DNA from: an uncultured Clostridia bacterium
GTDB taxonomy: Bacteria > Bacillota > Clostridia > Saccharofermentanales > DTU023
Direction of reading: 5' to 3'
DNA: 34,042 bases
Assembly: GCA_946220865.1 (NCBI GenBank)
Contig: CAMJYM010000017.1
Span: 1 to 34,042, forward strand
Shown here: positions 32,367 through 34,042 of the stretch, in pieces
Numbering within the stretch: position 1 is the first letter of the stretch
Layout: each line of letters begins with the position of its first letter
The notes under the pieces: model-generated
Databases searched by the model: none
Seen by the model: the letters and a program-made list of their open reading frames with translations, nothing else
What the model was told of the DNA's origin: nothing
Program-made: the position numbers and the translations under genes

Positions 32367-32388
32367 TTAACAATTAGCCAATTGTTAA
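32367..32388. promoter_or_regulatory. 22-bp palindromic operator candidate
   Basis: TTAACAATT and AATTGTTAA are perfect 9-bp arms around AGCC, with TTAGCC at the centre, 25 bp before the GTG of the zinc-ribbon gene. It may be a second target of the XRE repressor at 31159. Confidence 0.55.
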
Positions 32389-32413
32389 TTGTGTGAATTA
32401 GGAGGATAAGTCA

Positions 32414-32596
32414 GTGAAGTCAAAGAGGGGACAGTTATTATTCAAGGCAGAACGCAAGCTTCTCGAAATCAAGTGTCCGCGTTGCCACCGGGTCAATAAG
32501 ATTTCTTTAAAAAACATTCACGACGGGGCCAACCGCTGCATTTATTGTTCCCAGGAACCCCCACCCGATCCCTCTAAAGGGATCGATGACAGCTAA
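32414..32596 (+). CDS. Zinc-ribbon miniprotein (Com-like)
   Basis: A 60-residue protein starting at a GTG with a strong AGGAGG site. LLEIKCPRCHRVNKISL and NRCIYCS provide a CxxC...CxxC zinc knuckle pair like that of phage Mu Com, which regulates translation of a modification gene. The C-terminus is short and acidic (DPSKGIDDS). It is located between the repressor/peptidase pair and a recombinase remnant, typical phage- or element-borne context. Rubredoxin-like or ribosomal zinc ribbons are alternatives. Confidence 0.65.
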   Translation: MKSKRGQLLFKAERKLLEIKCPRCHRVNKISLKNIHDGANRCIYCSQEPPPDPSKGIDDS

Positions 32597-32660
32597 CAAA
32601 TCCATAACATAACAAGCGCAGCACCGGAGTTGACGGCATTACATGACCGGCGCGGATAAC

Positions 32661-32708
32661 AGACCGGGCAATTGAGGGAGAGATCCCTTGATTGCCTGGT
32701 CTTTTTTT
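32661..32708 (+). terminator. Strong intrinsic terminator
   Basis: AGACCGGGCAATTGAGGGA (32661-32679) pairs with TCCCTTGATTGCCTGGTCT (32684-32702), with a few G-T wobbles, and runs into seven T residues. It closes the transcript of the zinc-ribbon gene. The 210 bp that follow hold no gene I can support. Confidence 0.88.
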
Positions 32709-32918
32709 CGCTAAATAAGCAAATCAATCTCAATTGTCCGAGATGGCCATTAGGGCGATGGGATGCAAGGAACGAGAGAGCACTGCGATAAAGGCAGAGC
32801 TCCGAGAGACATGCACCCACCGTAATTTCGTGCGCTCTTTTGCTGCTGAAATTTATGGCCATGCTCACCGCTCTTTTGTGTCCCACGTCCCTTGCCCCGG
32901 ACGGAAAGGACGCAAAAG

Positions 32919-32972
32919 ATGGACAAGAAGAAAAACAGTGAAAACAAGCAGTATACATCCCTATGGAAGTAA
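32919..32972 (+). other. 17-codon ORF, possible recombinase start fragment
   Basis: MDKKKNSENKQYTSLWK follows an AAAGGA site at good spacing. Serine recombinases of clostridial elements often begin with such a Lys/Asn-rich leader, and a recombinase C-terminus begins nearby in another frame. It may be the surviving start of that gene after an internal deletion, or just chance. Confidence 0.25.
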
Positions 32973-33349
32973 ATGGAGACACCATTCAAAATTTTGTCCG
33001 CACCCCCAAGCTTGAAAAAGAGATCGAGAGCTCCGAAAATGAGTCCCAAAAGCTGCTAGAAACAATGAAAGAAATGGTTCGTGAAAGTGGCCGCGATTCG
33101 GACATCAACGCTCTCATCGATTCCGGCTATCTGGACTTAAAGAACCGCTATGAAGAACTGAATAAAATCATCACCGGAAAAAACGCAGAGCTAAAGGCAA
33201 AGAATAATCGAGCCGTAGAATGCAAAGCGTTTCTTTCGCGACTTGAAAAAATAGAAGAACCCGTATGCGAGTTCAGTGAAGAACTGTGGGTGAGCCTTGT
33301 TGGCAAGGCGGTTGTGGGTGAAAGCGGAATTGAGTTTTTGATGAGGTGA
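32963..33349 (+). pseudogene. Large serine recombinase, C-terminal remnant
   Basis: The 128-residue frame is the coiled-coil tail of a large serine recombinase. It has LEKEIESSENESQKLLETM, a long charged helix pair with YEELNKIITGKNAELKAKN, and the closing signature FSEELWVSLVGKAVVGESGIEF, which matches the usual E-LW-x-x-LV-x-x-VVV-x-x-x-G-x-x-F end. The catalytic resolvase domain and zinc ribbon are missing: an in-frame stop at 32939 lies just upstream. It marks a decayed integrative element covering roughly 31.1-33.4 kb. Confidence 0.75.
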
Positions 33350-33354
33350 ATGAC

Positions 33355-33429
33355 ATGCTATTTATAAGCACGACCAGAAAGCCATCCGTGCTTGAAAATA
33401 TGCCCTATCGATATGATAAGATCGATTGA
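33355..33429 (+). other. 24-codon ORF between recombinase remnant and HTH gene
   Basis: ATG at 33355 to TGA at 33427 encodes MLFISTTRKPSVLENMPYRY and four more residues. It overlaps the HTH gene in another frame. It might be the N-terminal part of that protein with a frameshift; evidence is thin. Confidence 0.15.
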
Positions 33430-33598
33430 AACGGGAATCACCCAGGCAAAGCTGGCGAAGGAAATCAGTACATCCGCTCCCTATGTGAACAGGGTGATCT
33501 GCAGCAAGGAAACCATCGTCAACAACACGCTTGTCAAGATGATGGAAGCGTTGGGGTATGATATAGAGCTTCGGTATGTGAAGCGGGAGGAAGAGTGA
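33413..33598 (+). CDS. Small helix-turn-helix protein
   Basis: A 61-residue XRE-like protein. MIRSIETGITQAKLAKEISTSAPYVNRVI covers the first helices, with the recognition helix at SAPYVNRVI, and LVKMMEALGYDIELRYVKREEE closes the domain. The start is uncertain: the ATG at 33413 lacks a clear ribosome site, and an in-frame TTG at 33392 would add seven residues. The stop overlaps the ATG of the next gene (TGATG), so the pair is coupled and it may regulate or accompany that gene. Confidence 0.65.
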   Translation: MIRSIETGITQAKLAKEISTSAPYVNRVICSKETIVNNTLVKMMEALGYDIELRYVKREEE

Positions 33599-33966
33599 TG
33601 GATGTAAAAGCTTTTTGGCGGGATGTGCTTTCCCAGAACAGAGAAGCCCTGCAAGCTTATTTTTGCAAAGATGCCGGTATCCGTTGGCATTGCACAAACG
33701 AGAAATTTAGTGTTCAGGAGTATATCAAAGTCAACTGTGATTATCCGGGCGAATGGGATGGAGAAATAGAGCGTATTGAAAAAGCCGGAGAAACACTTAT
33801 CACAGCTGTGCGCGTTTTCCCAAAAGACAAGAGCGCGTCATTCCATTCCGTCAGTTTTATTAAACTCAAAGATGATCTGATCTCCGAGATGGATGAATAT
33901 TGGGCGGATGATGGTGAAGTGCCTGAGTGGAGATTGAATATGAGGATCGGAACGGCAATTAGATAA
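33598..33966 (+). CDS. NTF2/SnoaL-like protein
   Basis: A 122-residue cytoplasmic protein of the nuclear transport factor 2-like fold. FWRDVLSQNREALQAYFCKDAGIRWHCTNEKFSVQEYIKVN shows the usual opening helices and first strand. GEWDGEIERIEKAGETLITAVRVF and SFHSVSFIKLKDDLISEMDEYWADDGEVPEWR give the closing sheet and the conserved DEYWxDDG-x-x-P-x-WR end. The family includes small-molecule-binding and enzyme-like members; the ligand is unknown. The ATG at 33598 lies 7 bases after GGAGG and overlaps the stop of the HTH gene. Confidence 0.8.
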   Translation: MDVKAFWRDVLSQNREALQAYFCKDAGIRWHCTNEKFSVQEYIKVNCDYPGEWDGEIERIEKAGETLITAVRVFPKDKSASFHSVSFIKLKDDLISEMDEYWADDGEVPEWRLNMRIGTAIR

Positions 33967-33991
33967 ATTGGAATTTGAGGGGGATGCTGAA

Positions 33992-34042
33992 ATGATATTC
34001 ATTCAGGAGATACCTGTTTCAAAAATCAACGAGTATTGGGAC
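33992..34042 (+). CDS. Probable GNAT acetyltransferase, 5' end only
   Basis: A GAGGGGG ribosome site is followed by an ATG and 17 codons, MIFIQEIPVSKINEYWD, which run off the window. This opening, with IP-x-SKINEYW, resembles the start of some clostridial GNAT-family N-acetyltransferases. The call rests on a short stretch. It lies 25 bp after the NTF2-like gene and may share its transcript. Confidence 0.4.
   Translation, partial: MIFIQEIPVSKINEYWD

Noticed and set aside
32734..33015. 93-codon frame upstream of the recombinase remnant
   Set aside because: Composition is Arg/His/Ser-rich with no family resemblance, it follows a strong terminator, and it overlaps the recombinase frame.

Overview
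The window looks like a chromosomal segment of a Gram-positive, probably anaerobic Bacillota of the class Clostridia. The evidence is strong purine-rich Shine-Dalgarno sites, a lipoprotein-type binding protein, an OatA-like acyltransferase, a HelD-like helicase and MsmX/UgpC-type transport. I cannot assign a genus. The backbone is moderately GC-rich. Its genes often start downstream of extended -10 promoters (TGnTAnnnT) that lack a good -35 box.

Left edge (1-640): the decayed 3' end of an ISL3-like transposase and a 131-nt two-tier palindrome. Backbone (648-23028): gpmI (glycolysis); a tail-anchored Asp-Pro-Tyr repeat protein; an OatA-like O-acyltransferase with an SGNH domain; a secreted acidic protein ending in a clear terminator; an ABC exporter (one ATPase, two ABC-2 permeases); a cobalamin/iron-complex importer (binding protein, permease, ATPase); a convergent pair of a histidine phosphatase and an Xaa-Pro aminopeptidase; exonuclease III; a small helical protein; a large DUF2079 membrane protein; and a HelD/UvrD-like helicase. 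A consensus promoter then drives tRNA-Gly(GCC) and tRNA-Cys(GCA), followed by a terminator.

Accessory region (about 23540-34042): seven degenerate repeats phased at about 21 bp lead into the most unusual locus of the window (24192-31065). It encodes a carbohydrate-importer-type ABC system with odd architectures. The binding protein carries a large N-terminal extension, probably a beta-propeller, and has no lipobox. One MalG-type permease is fused to an extra membrane helix and a domain resembling the C-terminal part of HlyD-type membrane fusion proteins. A four-helix membrane protein of unknown family is translationally coupled to it. A truncated radical-SAM peptide-maturase-like ORF sits in an AT-rich patch between the ATPase and the binding protein. 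Together these suggest a specialised transporter, possibly once linked to a modified peptide; that link is inference.

The right end (31.1-34.0 kb) is mobile-element debris plus cargo: an XRE repressor, an ImmA/IrrE metallopeptidase split by one in-frame TAG, two palindromic operator candidates, a zinc-ribbon miniprotein, a strong terminator, the C-terminal remnant of a large serine recombinase, a small HTH protein, an NTF2-like protein and the start of a probable GNAT acetyltransferase.
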